A DNA stretch of 18,435 nucleotides from Treponema sp. (GCA_031284105.1 JAITAN010000200.1:1-18435), one strand, 5' to 3'. Shown: positions 6,453 through 16,268, counted from the stretch's first letter. Notes: a model not told the origin generated them from the sequence alone. Numbers and translations: made by a program.

Positions 6453-8134
6453 ACATGGTTTTTAGTATTGTGGGCAGCCTCGGTCTTTTCCTGTACGGAA
6501 TGAAGGTGATGAGCGATGGTATTCAGCAGACTGCGGGCGAGCGTTTGCAGCGAGTACTGGCTTTTATGACCGGCAACCGCGTCGCGGGCGTCCTGACCGG
6601 TTTCGCGGTAACGGCGATCATTCAATCGTCTTCGGCAACCACGGTGATGGTGGTATCGTTTGTGAACGCGGGATTGCTCACCCTGAAACAGGCCATCGGC
6701 GTGATCATGGGCGCAAATATCGGAACAACCGTAACCGCTTGGATCGTGTCGCTCGTCGGTTTTTCTTTCAAGATTTCAGCCTTTGCCTTGCCTGCCGTGG
6801 GTATCGGTTTCATAATGACCGTGATCAAGTGGAAGCACAAAGACGTAGGCACGGTGTTTCTGGGTTTCGGGCTGCTTTTCATGGGACTTGATTTTCTTAC
6901 CAAGTCGATGCCGGAATTTTCTGTTGAGCAGCTTGAAAGTATATCGTCCATTTCAAACTACGGCTTTTTGTCGATTCTGCTTGCGGTTGGAATAGGGACG
7001 GGCATTACGCTGCTTATCCATTCATCCAGCGCGTCAACCGCGATTATTATAACCATGGGTTTTCAAGGCTTAATTTCCTATGATTTTGCCGCGGGCATGA
7101 TACTCGGCGCCAACATCGGCACCACTATCGACGCCGCGCTTGCGGCAATCGGCACTAAGACCGCGGCGCAGCGGGCGGCTTTGGTACATGTGCTTTTCAA
7201 CGTGATGGGAACCGTATGGGCGCTTATTTTTTTTCACCCCCTGCTTGCACTGGTTAATAGCATCACGCCGGGATTCCCTGCCGGAGCCTCGCTTACTACG
7301 CATCTTGCCATGCTCCACACGGTTTTTAATCTGCTCAATACCCTTGTATTTCTGCCCTTTGTCGATCTGTTTGCCCGCGTTGTTTCGCTGATTATTAAAG
7401 CCAGAAACGAGCCGAAAGACCTCTATTTTGCGCATTATAAACTGGAGTACAAATCCGGTTCAATTCAGGATACGCCCGAGTTGAACATACTCCGCGCCGA
7501 AAAAGAAATTCGAGATATGGCTGCTCTTACCGCGCTGATGTACTCGAAAATCGGAAATGCGCTGCAAGCTTTTCATGTAGATGCGAAAGAAACCGATAAA
7601 GAAGAGGTGGTAAATTCGCTGGTAAAAGATTTGGTGGAACAGGAACGCTATGCGGATGAGATGCGTGAAGAATTGACGCACTTCTTGATTGAATGTACCA
7701 GACAGCAGCTTAGTCAGTATTCCGAAAAGAAAGTTTCGGTATTGTTGAGGATAACCGCTAGTCTTGAAGAAATGACCGACGATTGTTACGGCGCAAGCCT
7801 GCTTCTAGAACGGAGCGTTAAGAAAGACCTCATTTTCAGACATAAGGAGACGGAAGCTCTGACCGAATACTCCGGTATGGTGGAGAGCTTCCTTAATCTC
7901 GTTGAAAAACACTGGGGAAATTATGAGGGTGAGGCGGTCCGGCATGAAAGCGCGGAATTGGAAGCGCAGATCAACAAGATGCAGGGTAAATTACGGAAGC
8001 TCGGACGTAAGCGGATCGAATCCGGTGAGAATATTAAAACCGAGCTTCTTTTCATTGACCTAGTACGGCGTATCGAAAAGGTCGGGAATTATTGCTACAG
8101 TATTTCAGGCGCTCTTTCTATAATGAATAAGTAA
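6440..8134 (+). CDS. Na+/phosphate cotransporter family protein with PhoU-like tail
   Basis: The 564-residue inner-membrane protein has two Na_Pi_cotrans repeats: QSSSATT (62-68) with GANIGTT (91-97), and HSSSAST (194-200) with GANIGTT (223-229). These paired motifs form the sodium and phosphate path in SLC34/NptA/YjbB proteins. After about residue 320 it is soluble and helical (350-560), as in the PhoU-like C-terminal domain of bacterial members. It probably moves phosphate with sodium; the direction of physiological flux (import or, as proposed for YjbB, export) cannot be read from sequence. I chose ATG 6440, with AAGGA at 6429-6433, giving the normal family N-terminus MQYIDMVFSIVGSLGLFLYG. 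The frame is open much further upstream, but that is a shadow of the preceding gene. It is the last gene of the overlapping run. Confidence 0.93.
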   Translation: MQYIDMVFSIVGSLGLFLYGMKVMSDGIQQTAGERLQRVLAFMTGNRVAGVLTGFAVTAIIQSSSATTVMVVSFVNAGLLTLKQAIGVIMGANIGTTVTAWIVSLVGFSFKISAFALPAVGIGFIMTVIKWKHKDVGTVFLGFGLLFMGLDFLTKSMPEFSVEQLESISSISNYGFLSILLAVGIGTGITLLIHSSSASTAIIITMGFQGLISYDFAAGMILGANIGTTIDAALAAIGTKTAAQRAALVHVLFNVMGTVWALIFFHPLLALVNSITPGFPAGASLTTHLAMLHTVFNLLNTLVFLPFVDLFARVVSLIIKARNEPKDLYFAHYKLEYKSGSIQDTPELNILRAEKEIRDMAALTALMYSKIGNALQAFHVDAKETDKEEVVNSLVKDLVEQERYADEMREELTHFLIECTRQQLSQYSEKKVSVLLRITASLEEMTDDCYGASLLLERSVKKDLIFRHKETEALTEYSGMVESFLNLVEKHWGNYEGEAVRHESAELEAQINKMQGKLRKLGRKRIESGENIKTELLFIDLVRRIEKVGNYCYSISGALSIMNK

Positions 8135-8230
8135 TGACGGCGGCGCTTCTCATACGGTACGTCTGATCTTGGGAATAACCGGTAGCGCCTTGAAAGCATA
8201 AGACTTACTACCTCATGTTACGCATGAGTT
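8135..8230. other. Gap after the transporter gene, no gene seen
   Basis: No gene is visible. A 6-bp hairpin CTCATG-TTACG-CATGAG lies at about 8212-8228, followed by TTCGTTTT, a weak candidate for a transcription end. GGCGCT and AGCGCC can pair at long distance. Neither is convincing as an intrinsic terminator. Confidence 0.35.
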
Positions 8231-8419
8231 CGTTTTAGTTCGGAACACGGATAATCCTGTTCAAAGGTGAATTATCGGAGATCGAAATAGAACAATCGGA
8301 GTTCTAAATAGAATTATCGGAGCTCGAAATAGAACAATCGGCGTTCTGAGCAAGACTGTCGGGGATCTGAATAAAATAATCGGGGTTCGGAACACGGATA
8401 ATTCTGTTCAAAGAGGGAT
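8231..8419. repeat. Tandem array of 21-bp units (nine in phase, six well conserved)
   Basis: Six consecutive units run 8273-8293, 8294-8314, 8315-8335, 8336-8356, 8357-8377 and 8378-8398, each exactly 21 bp, with the pattern ATCGGAGNTCNAAATAGAA. The flanks stay in phase: 8231-8251 shares GTTCGGAACACGGA with 8378-8398, and 8252-8272 closely matches 8399-8419 (TAATCCTGTTCAAAG versus TAATTCTGTTCAAAG). So the whole block is nine units with a higher-order repeat at its ends. There are no spacers, so it is not CRISPR. One frame translates as degenerate heptads (IGVLNRI, IGARNRT, IGVLSKT, VGDLNKI) but has no start and a stop at its beginning. Confidence 0.9.
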
Positions 8420-8517
8420 TGCCGGACTTAGTACCGCATGGTATGCAAAAGCCAATGCAGCGCATGGCGCGCGTACTATGAGGCGGCAACCTTGTCTATA
8501 AGGTATAGGGGTATGAT

Positions 8518-9909
<1,392 letters not shown>

Positions 9910-10171
9910 AAGCCCCCGGCGGCCGGAAGCAGCCAAGTAACTAAAAAGAGGCGGGGCTTCTTCGTATAAGATTAAGACCCTGCTGCCCATCTACGGGGTT
10001 CCACTCCCACTTTTCACTAACGTATTTCAAAGCAGATGATTTAGGATTCCTCATAGTTTAGACGGTGTTGGGAAAGGTTGAAATACCGGATGGAGAAAGG
10101 TGAGATAAAGGAGGAGAGAAAAGGTATATGGAAGGAAACAAGCGTATGTATCCGATAAGGGAAAGTATTTA
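9910..10171. other. Gap after argH, no gene seen
   Basis: AAGCCCC at 9909-9915 and GGGGCTT at about 9953-9959 could pair across a long loop just after the argH stop; without a T-run this is a poor terminator. Near 10120-10170 a short frame (MEGNKRMYPI) may be an eroded beginning of the following transposase remnant. Otherwise nothing is seen. Confidence 0.35.
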
Positions 10172-10773
10172 ATGAGAGGGGTTTTGCCAATCATAGAAGG
10201 GAATTACATCTGGAAAGGACATCCGCCCAAAGTATAGCATTACAAGACGTTGTGCGGAATACCGTATATATTGAGAAACGGTTGCCCGTGGCGGGATTTG
10301 CCGGAAGAATAGGGCTATCGGCAAGTGATATACGAGCGGATTTCATGGGGGGAGCGAACGAGGATTATGGGCAAAGATACCGATAAGCCTGAAGGAGGGA
10401 AGTCATACGCGACGGCGGGAGTATGAAAGACCATCGGCACGGAGGAGGACAAAAAAGGTGGCGGCAGACAAAAAGGAAGATGTGGGCAGGGATAAGCCAT
10501 AGTAGGATGTGTGGTGATAGCAGAGCGAGGGTATGACGGCGATGAGTTTCGGCGGCAAATGGAGGGAACAATAACGCCGGAGTAATACCCGGACGAAGGA
10601 ACAAGAAAGAAGGAATAGTCTATGATGAAGAGAAGTATAAGAAATGAGGCGTGATAGAGAGGATATTTGAGAAACAGAAAGAAAACCGCGGGCCGGCTAT
10701 GCGTTATGAGAAATCAGACGTATACTTTTTAGGCTTTATTCGCATTACCTTCCTTAAACTCCTCCTTTCCTAA
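10172..10773 (+). pseudogene. Decayed IS5-family transposase
   Basis: One frame from ATG 10172 shows transposase sequence broken by several stops. It reads NYIWKGHPPKV-stop-HYKTLCG, then NGCPWRDLPEE-stop-GYRQVIYER, which is the GxPWRDLPExxGxWxxxYxRF motif of IS5-family enzymes with a lost Tyr codon. ERGYDGDEFRRQM matches the second catalytic region (DKGYDGDEFR), and a shifted frame gives VIPGRRNKKEGIVYDEEKYKK and, further on, VIERIFEKQKENR, MRYEKSDVYFLGFIRITFLKLLL. That order (YD-x-E-x-YK-x-R-x-x-I-E-R-x-F) is the C-terminal half of the same family. At least five in-frame stops and two or more frameshifts make it nonfunctional. The first catalytic Asp region is not recognisable. Terminal inverted repeats were not found. 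Confidence 0.82.
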
Positions 10774-11004
10774 CAGTACTTCTGCTAACCGGCGCGGCGA
10801 AAAAGTTGGAGCTTGCCCGATGATGATTGTGTCCACTTGTTGAGAAAGCGATGTCAATGCATATCACGCGATTATCAAAGCACTGCTCTCAAGATAAGTG
10901 AGTATTACATCTATTTCCCCATTTCGAGGATACGCCCACCAAATCTGATTCTCATTTAGCGTGAGCTCGACAGAGTAAAAAACTCCTACTCGTATCTGGT
11001 GCAT
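10729..11004 (-). pseudogene. Minus-strand frame interrupted by one TGA, unidentified
   Basis: From ATG 11004 the frame reads MHQIRVGVFYSVELTLNENQ, IWWAYPRNGEIDVILTYLES, SALIIA, then a TGA at 10866-10864, then YALTSLSQQVDTIIIGQAPT, FSPRRLAEVLLGKEEFKEGN, ANKA and a stop at 10731-10729. Its amino-acid mix is protein-like (hydrophobic alternation, few rare residues), and it fills the space between two transposase remnants and overlaps both ends. There is no Shine-Dalgarno sequence before the ATG. I do not recognise the family. It could be a short broken gene or a chance frame; its overlap with the transposase ends speaks for caution. Confidence 0.3.
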
Positions 11005-11011
11005 ACTAGAC

Positions 11012-11120
11012 ACTATTAGCAAAGGAGAATCTTAAGAAACGCAATAAAAATAAAAATAAAGCCTAAAAAGGTTATGTCCATTTCTCATACCGGACAGTCA
11101 GCCGTCGGTTCTCTTTCAGC
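11012..11120 (-). mobile_element. Inverted fragment of an IS5-type transposase 3' end
   Basis: Read on the minus strand, this stretch gives GKLKENRRLTVRYEKWT and then, after a frameshift, LGFIFIFIAFLK. It aligns by eye with 10677-10778 on plus: GAAAGA-AACCG, TATGAGAAAT, TTTTTAGGCTTTATT, then CTTAA and CTCCTTT-CTAA-AGT occur in the same order in both. It is thus the 3' end of a related transposase facing the first remnant, about 235 bp away. It lies just beyond the 3' end of the GH63-type gene. Confidence 0.65.
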
Positions 11121-11194
11121 TTTCCTTTAAGCCCCGCAGAGAAAATGTCCACAATCAGTGAGCCGGGAGTCCTTGCCGGAAGGCAACGGGGATA

Positions 11195-13048
11195 CTAAAT
11201 ATCCTTTTCCGGGCACTCAACAAATCCGGCATCAATGAGCGCAACTAACGCCAGTAAGCCGCCCCAGGTGAGGAATTTGTCACTGTTACGGACATCGCAG
11301 CCTTCGCCGGTATCGCCATTGTAATTTTCGTGGACATGCCCTTTCTCAAGCCATTCTTTTAATAAAAGCGCCTTACTTTTTTCGGCGAGAATCTTACGTG
11401 CTTTTATAACACTGGTACAACCATTTTTTTCCGCTTGGCGAAAAGCCGCATAAAGAAGGTAATTGTGAGGAGGCCAGATACGTCCACGCCAGTAATCCTG
11501 ATCGTGATAACCGGAATCGTTACGGGCAATTGCGGGGATCATCCATTCACCGTAAAATTCATCGGGATTAAAAAAATGTTCACGGATCATCCGTTCCGCA
11601 TGATCCGATGATACCTTATCGGAAAAGAAAGCAAAAAAATTAGTCGGACCTATACGTTTGCTCATTTCCCCCGTATCGGTACGCTTGTTGAGGTAAAACC
11701 CAAAATCCTCATCCCACATCTCTTCCAAACCTTTTTTAGAAAGTGATCCCCGTTCCAGCAGTTCCTTCGACTCATTTCGCCCAATAAGCTCTGCAAGAAC
11801 CGCCAGAGCTTCACAATCCATGATGTACATTCCCGTAAGTCCCACATCGGCAAGGCACATGATATGTTTTTCATTATCGAAAGGTATACCGTCGTATAAA
11901 GGGGAGTTATCCATACCTGATTCAAGGGAACCGCCGATAGTATCACCCACATGGGTTATTTCCCAGAAACCTCCAGCTACCGGTGTAAAGGGATCGGAAC
12001 CCCAACAAAGCTGACCGTTTTCAAGCCTACGATGAGCGGCAAACCACCGGTTCCAGTCTAAAAGATCATCAAACAGATATTCTACCAGGGTTTTATCTCG
12101 ATATTTACGATAAATTTCCCTTACCGCAAAAGAACCAACCGGCGGCTGGGAGCGATCGCGACTTTTGTAGTTATCCGAAGCAGCATAGTTAGGAATAAAC
12201 CCGGATTCAGTTTTTTCATGTGTGATGGTAATCGGGTTGGAATACGCCAAATTCCGGTCATCAAGCCCATCCATACCCGCTGCTGCAAGTATACCGGCAA
12301 AGTAGGTATCCCAATCGAAAATGACATATCCACCCCAGTTTATATTCCATAACCGAGAAACAGGGGTACATACCCGAGCTTTCTCAGGCTCATAGATAGT
12401 ATTCCATGCTTGACAGGTACGCATCGCGTTAAAAACTTCCGCTAGATCGCCGTATTTTGCGATCTGTTCAAGAAGCGCTTTCTTCTGCCTTTCCATGAGC
12501 ACTTTGCAATCGAAGGTATTGATTATTACATCAGTTGAAATAACCACCGGAACGGACAACTCAAGGGCTATATAAGGGTTAGTAAGCCAGGTATTCATCT
12601 GTTTAACCCGTTTTCCGTCGGTATGGACTTCAAGCACAGTTTCAGGGGTTACGGCAAGGAGGTGTCCATCTTCCAGTTTTGTATACCCACTCCGATTCCA
12701 AAGAATAGCGAGGGAAACTAAAACTTGTACCGGCTTAGCCACGCCTTTTATCGGTGTAACCAGAATGTACTGACACCCTTTAACCACGGCACTTTGTATA
12801 AGAATTTCATGCCCGCTTTGATACAATGTAAGTTCCGTATAGGACCCGTCATAACTGCGCGGCCCCGGGTGTATAACTTCGTCATCTTCGCCAAAGCGCC
12901 CAATTAACGGTTCTCGTAAAATTTTAGGCGCATTAAAGAATTTAAAAGCGAGATTTATAGCGATGGCTTCAGGCATTTTGACATGGCAAGTAACACTGTT
13001 GTTATACCATGTATTAAAGCCCCGAGCTGGTGTTGCAATATCTTTCAT
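11195..13048 (-). CDS. GH63-type (alpha/alpha)6-barrel glycoside hydrolase, cytoplasmic
   Basis: The 617-residue enzyme belongs to the glycoside hydrolase 63 / YgjK-like (alpha/alpha)6-barrel group. Landmarks: FDWDTYFAGILAA (244-256), SGFIPNY (282-288), SQPPVGS (300-306), GGSLESGMDNSPLYDG (372-387), MDCEALAVLAELIGR (410-424), TNFFAFF (469-475), GEWMIPAIARND and DQDYWRGRIWPPHNYLLY (516-533), then HVHENYNGDTGEGCD (571-585). In this family an Asp in SGMDNSP and a Glu in HENYN act as catalytic acid and base; here Asp380 and Glu574. There is no signal peptide, so it should act in the cytoplasm on an imported oligosaccharide, probably an alpha-glucoside or related sugar. It follows the permease genes by 12 bases, with AAAGGAG seven bases before ATG 13048. 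It ends close to an insertion-sequence fragment; the barrel appears complete. Substrate is inferred only. Confidence 0.9.
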   Translation of the reverse strand: MKDIATPARGFNTWYNNSVTCHVKMPEAIAINLAFKFFNAPKILREPLIGRFGEDDEVIHPGPRSYDGSYTELTLYQSGHEILIQSAVVKGCQYILVTPIKGVAKPVQVLVSLAILWNRSGYTKLEDGHLLAVTPETVLEVHTDGKRVKQMNTWLTNPYIALELSVPVVISTDVIINTFDCKVLMERQKKALLEQIAKYGDLAEVFNAMRTCQAWNTIYEPEKARVCTPVSRLWNINWGGYVIFDWDTYFAGILAAAGMDGLDDRNLAYSNPITITHEKTESGFIPNYAASDNYKSRDRSQPPVGSFAVREIYRKYRDKTLVEYLFDDLLDWNRWFAAHRRLENGQLCWGSDPFTPVAGGFWEITHVGDTIGGSLESGMDNSPLYDGIPFDNEKHIMCLADVGLTGMYIMDCEALAVLAELIGRNESKELLERGSLSKKGLEEMWDEDFGFYLNKRTDTGEMSKRIGPTNFFAFFSDKVSSDHAERMIREHFFNPDEFYGEWMIPAIARNDSGYHDQDYWRGRIWPPHNYLLYAAFRQAEKNGCTSVIKARKILAEKSKALLLKEWLEKGHVHENYNGDTGEGCDVRNSDKFLTWGGLLALVALIDAGFVECPEKDI

Positions 13049-13060
13049 TTTTATACTCCT

Positions 13061-13888
13061 TTATCCTTTTAATCCTGAAAAGGTTATTCCTTCAATAAAA
13101 TAACGCTGCGCCACAAAAAATATGCCTATCATCGGCAAGACCGCCAATGCCGCAGCTGCCATCATCAGATTCATTTGACTAGTATACTGACCGATAAATA
13201 CCTGTAACCCAAGCGCCACGGTACGAATATTCTGTTTGTCAAGATAAAGCAGCGGTCCCATAAAATCGTTCCATGTACTCATGAAAGTAAAAACTCCAAC
13301 CGAACAAAGCGCAGGTTTTGCCATAGGTACAAGGATACGTGCATAAATAGTAAGGTAATTTGCACCGTCCACCAGCGCCGCTTCATCGTAGTCTTTTGGG
13401 ATTGCCATATAAAACTGACGGATCAAAAAAACATTAAAGGCATGTCCAAAAAAACTTGGTAACATAAGCGGGAAAAAGGTGTTATAAGCGCCTACCACCT
13501 TCCAGCCGACAAACTGAGGAATCATTAAAACCGTATAGGGAAGCATCATAGTGGAAAGAAGAAGCGCAAACCAGGTATCTCTGCCCTTAAATTTAAGCCT
13601 CGCAAAACCAAAAGCGATGAAACTGCCGGATAGAATACAACCTGTCACATTAACCACAACAAGAAAAAAACTATTACGAAAATAAATACCAAAGGGAGCA
13701 GCCTTAAGCGCCCTGGTAAAATTGTCAAAATTAAAACGCGATGGCAGCCAGCGGACGGGCATAGTCATAAGTTCCCGTTGTGTCATAAAGGCACTGCGGA
13801 CAAGCCAAATAAAAGGGAATATCATAAAAATTGATATAATACAGAGAATAACAAGGGTTAATATTTTACCGATTTTATTTGTTTTCAT
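13061..13888 (-). CDS. CUT1 sugar ABC transporter permease (MalG type)
   Basis: The 275-residue inner-membrane protein has about six membrane segments, beginning ILTLVILCIISIFMIFPFIWLV. The EAA loop that docks the ATPase reads YDEAALVDGANYLTIYARILVPMAKP, with EAALVDGA at 169-176. The C-terminus GITFSGLKG, preceded by QRYFIEGI, is the classic ending of MalG-like permeases (QRYFVxGLTxGAVKG). I chose ATG 13888 rather than a start 33 bases upstream, because MKTNKIGK followed by the first hydrophobic segment is the normal family N-terminus. It overlaps the preceding permease gene by 14 bases, so translation is probably coupled. The two permeases would form the membrane channel. No ATPase gene lies in the run; CUT1 systems often share an MsiK/UgpC-like ATPase encoded elsewhere. 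Confidence 0.93.
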   Translation of the reverse strand: MKTNKIGKILTLVILCIISIFMIFPFIWLVRSAFMTQRELMTMPVRWLPSRFNFDNFTRALKAAPFGIYFRNSFFLVVVNVTGCILSGSFIAFGFARLKFKGRDTWFALLLSTMMLPYTVLMIPQFVGWKVVGAYNTFFPLMLPSFFGHAFNVFLIRQFYMAIPKDYDEAALVDGANYLTIYARILVPMAKPALCSVGVFTFMSTWNDFMGPLLYLDKQNIRTVALGLQVFIGQYTSQMNLMMAAAALAVLPMIGIFFVAQRYFIEGITFSGLKG

Positions 13889-14768
13889 AAAAGACCCACT
13901 TGCCAGAACTTCGGAACACAATCACCGTAAGTACGGCTATTACGAGAAATAAAATCCACGACATCGCCGATGCATAACCCATGTGTTGAAATTTAAATGC
14001 CGTTCTGTACAAGAGCATGGTATATACAAGACTTGCATTGTTAGGTCCGCCTTGTCCATTGGTAATAATGTACACCTGTGTAAAGGTCTGCATCGCATTA
14101 ATAATCGCCATTATCGTATTAAAAAAGATAATCGGCGTCATAAGCGGAATAGTGATACGAAAGAAGCGCTGAAATACATTTGCTCCGTCCAAATCCGCTG
14201 CCTCATACAATTCTCTTGATATTCCCTGAAGCCCCGCGAGATAGATAACCACGGTGTTCCCCGCCGCCCATACAGACATAACGGCAAGACCTGGAATAAC
14301 ACCTTCCTCACTATAAATAAAATTTTGTGGCGGCAAGGAAAATACGCGTAAAATAGAATTAAGCAAGCCAAACATCGGATCAAATACGAACATCCAGATA
14401 GCGGCAGAAGCCACCGCCGGTACTATGGACGGAATATAAAAAATTGTCCTAAAGATAGAAATTCCTTTTACACCCATATTGAGAAGAACCGCTAAAAGAA
14501 AGGTAATAATCGTTATCAAAGGAACCGAAAGAAAGGTATAATAAAGCGTAACCATGAGGGAATGTCCGGTAATCGGTTCTTTCCACATCTGAATGTAGTT
14601 TTCAAAGCCGATAAAACGAGGGATTGTAATTACGTCCCATTCGGTAAAGCTTATGATAAGACTAAAAAGCATGGGTCCAAAATTAAAAAGAAAAAGCCCG
14701 ATAATGCAAGGCGCGATAAAAATATAACCCCATTTAAGTTGGTTTTTCTCAATTGAATTTATTTTCAT
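13875..14768 (-). CDS. CUT1 sugar ABC transporter permease (MalF/UgpA type)
   Basis: The 297-residue inner-membrane protein starts with a cytoplasmic KNQLKWGYIFIAPCIIGLFLF, the usual opening of LacF/UgpA-like permeases, and has six membrane segments. The EAA loop reads RELYEAADLDGANVFQ then RFFRITIPLMTP, with EAADLDGA at 189-196. FTQVYIITNGQGGPNNAS near 229-246 is another family mark. ATG 14768 has AAAGGA upstream, spaced only about three bases, so translation may be modest. It follows the solute-binding protein gene by 45 bases, which contain a strong hairpin. It would pair with the second permease in the same run. Confidence 0.93.
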   Translation of the reverse strand: MKINSIEKNQLKWGYIFIAPCIIGLFLFNFGPMLFSLIISFTEWDVITIPRFIGFENYIQMWKEPITGHSLMVTLYYTFLSVPLITIITFLLAVLLNMGVKGISIFRTIFYIPSIVPAVASAAIWMFVFDPMFGLLNSILRVFSLPPQNFIYSEEGVIPGLAVMSVWAAGNTVVIYLAGLQGISRELYEAADLDGANVFQRFFRITIPLMTPIIFFNTIMAIINAMQTFTQVYIITNGQGGPNNASLVYTMLLYRTAFKFQHMGYASAMSWILFLVIAVLTVIVFRSSGKWVFYENK

Positions 14769-14782
14769 GATTCCTTTAAAAT

Positions 14783-14804
14783 CCCCGCCGGAGAAACGGC
14801 GGGG
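14783..14804 (-). terminator. Intercistronic hairpin between binding-protein and permease genes
   Basis: CCCCGCCG (14783-14790) pairs perfectly with CGGCGGGG (14797-14804) around a six-base loop. On the minus strand it is followed by ATTTT, a short U-run. It lies just after the solute-binding protein stop and just before the permease ribosome site. Such an element can end part of the transcripts or protect the upstream mRNA from decay, as known for the malE-malF gap in enterics. Confidence 0.7.
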
Positions 14805-14813
14805 AGAACACAG

Positions 14814-16166
14814 TTACTTCCAAACTCCCTGGAATTTACCGAGCAACCGTGTGGTTAGATTGGCCATGGCGTCAGCCGTAGTTTCAGAACCCAACCAAAC
14901 CTTGTCAAATTCAGGAACGATGATCTGATCGGCAATCTCCGCCCAGTTTTTCACCGTTACATTTTCTCCGAGCCGCGAAGCTTCCTGAAGTATGGCTCCG
15001 GCGACCTTCGACATAGCGGGATTGGTGACGGATATCCATACCTCCCGTTTTGCCGAATCGTTAAGGGTTGCACTAGTTGTCGGTAACCCGCCGGGCAGGG
15101 CGATATTATGTTTTTTTGATGTTTGTACCCAATTATCAAAATTAGCCATCCAGTGGAAGAATTCAAATGCTTCCTGAGAAGCGCCTGTTCTCATTTGAAA
15201 ACCCGAAGCCCATGTCATATTACCACCTTTACCGGTAAAACTCGGAATTTGAGCTATACCTACATCGAATTTTTCGTTTATAAATTCGCCCGACATAAAA
15301 GTCCCACCTATGAACATCCCGAGTTGACCATTCATTAGCAAGGTTGGAAAATTAGTAAATGCACTGCCCTGTGCCATTGCGTGGGTCGGCGCCACTTTGT
15401 CAACCAAGGACAGATTGGCGATACTTTGGATAATGTTAGTCCCCGCGGGCTTTGACATTTCCAGCCTCGTCCCATTGGCGTCTACGATGCTTGTCTGGGC
15501 GCCGTACAACAATGCACCCCAGTAGAGCCAGTTTGTCGGCATTAAGGTTCCCCATTGAACAACATTTTGATAATTGAAACCTGCCTCTTCCGGTCCTCTA
15601 CCGCTTGAATCTTTTGTCAGTTTTCTTGCGGCATCAACGAACTGTTGCCAGGTCCATGGGCTGGTTACACTCTCGGGCGGAAAGTCTACCCCTGCTTTAG
15701 TGAATAACTCTTTATTATAATAGAGCACTATAGTTGCTGGATTTGATCCGACGCCCCATAACTTACCACCGGTTGTAAATAGGTATTGCGGTAAAAAATA
15801 CCTGCGGTACTCTATTCCTGCCCGCTGATAATATGGCGCCAGATCAGCGCCGACGCCTTTTTCTCCCCATTCGTTGATGAGGAATTCATTTAGGAGATAG
15901 ACATCCGGCGTATTACCTGCTGCGATCATCGTATTGATTTTGCTGTGAAAGTCGTTGTAAGGTACGTATGTCTGTTCAATATGGATATTGGGGTGCGAAG
16001 CCTCAAAATCCGCCACAAGCGCCTCGCCGAAAATCTTCTCGGCGTCGCCCCACCAGGTAAAGAAATTTACCGTAGTTTTCCCTTCGGTGTTCGCCTTCTG
16101 TCCGCTAGCGAAGACCTGTCCTATACCGAGGACAATACACATAAAAAATAAAACCGTCTTTTTCAT
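14814..16166 (-). CDS. Extracellular (periplasmic) sugar-binding protein, family 1
   Basis: The 450-residue protein captures a sugar or oligosaccharide in the periplasm for the two permeases. It starts with a Sec signal peptide (MKKTVLFFMCIVLGIGQVFA, cut before SGQ); no Cys follows the hydrophobic core at a lipobox position, so it is likely a soluble protein. The mature part has the family 1 (SBP_bac_1) order: VNFFTWWGDAEK, a first lobe with DFEASHPNIHIEQTYVPYND, AAGNTPDVYLLN, LWGVGSNPATIVLYYNKELF with KAGVDFPPE, SPWTWQQFVDAARKLTKD, and later MNGQLGMFIGGTF and AFEFFHWM. ATG 16166 has GGAGG four bases upstream. It is the first transport gene in the run, 102 bp downstream of the kinase gene. 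In that gap I found no clear promoter. Confidence 0.94.
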   Translation of the reverse strand: MKKTVLFFMCIVLGIGQVFASGQKANTEGKTTVNFFTWWGDAEKIFGEALVADFEASHPNIHIEQTYVPYNDFHSKINTMIAAGNTPDVYLLNEFLINEWGEKGVGADLAPYYQRAGIEYRRYFLPQYLFTTGGKLWGVGSNPATIVLYYNKELFTKAGVDFPPESVTSPWTWQQFVDAARKLTKDSSGRGPEEAGFNYQNVVQWGTLMPTNWLYWGALLYGAQTSIVDANGTRLEMSKPAGTNIIQSIANLSLVDKVAPTHAMAQGSAFTNFPTLLMNGQLGMFIGGTFMSGEFINEKFDVGIAQIPSFTGKGGNMTWASGFQMRTGASQEAFEFFHWMANFDNWVQTSKKHNIALPGGLPTTSATLNDSAKREVWISVTNPAMSKVAGAILQEASRLGENVTVKNWAEIADQIIVPEFDKVWLGSETTADAMANLTTRLLGKFQGVWK

Positions 16167-16268
16167 AATGCCTCCAAAGCTATATAAGTTAGATAGTAGT
16201 ATAGGTCATGGAACTTCGGTACCGTTAGTAAAATTTCATCTTTTTATTTGGATTCTTTTTACTATTTT

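Noticed and set aside
8231..8419. CRISPR array
   Set aside because: Units are contiguous and 21 bp long, with no spacers and no cas genes nearby.
10864..10866. TGA read as selenocysteine in the minus-strand frame
   Set aside because: There is no recognisable selenoprotein family and no clear hairpin of the right kind after the codon; loss of function or chance is simpler.
16187..16268. Promoter between kinase and binding-protein genes
   Set aside because: TATACT and TATATA occur on the minus strand, but no -35-like hexamer is at 16-18 bases from either.
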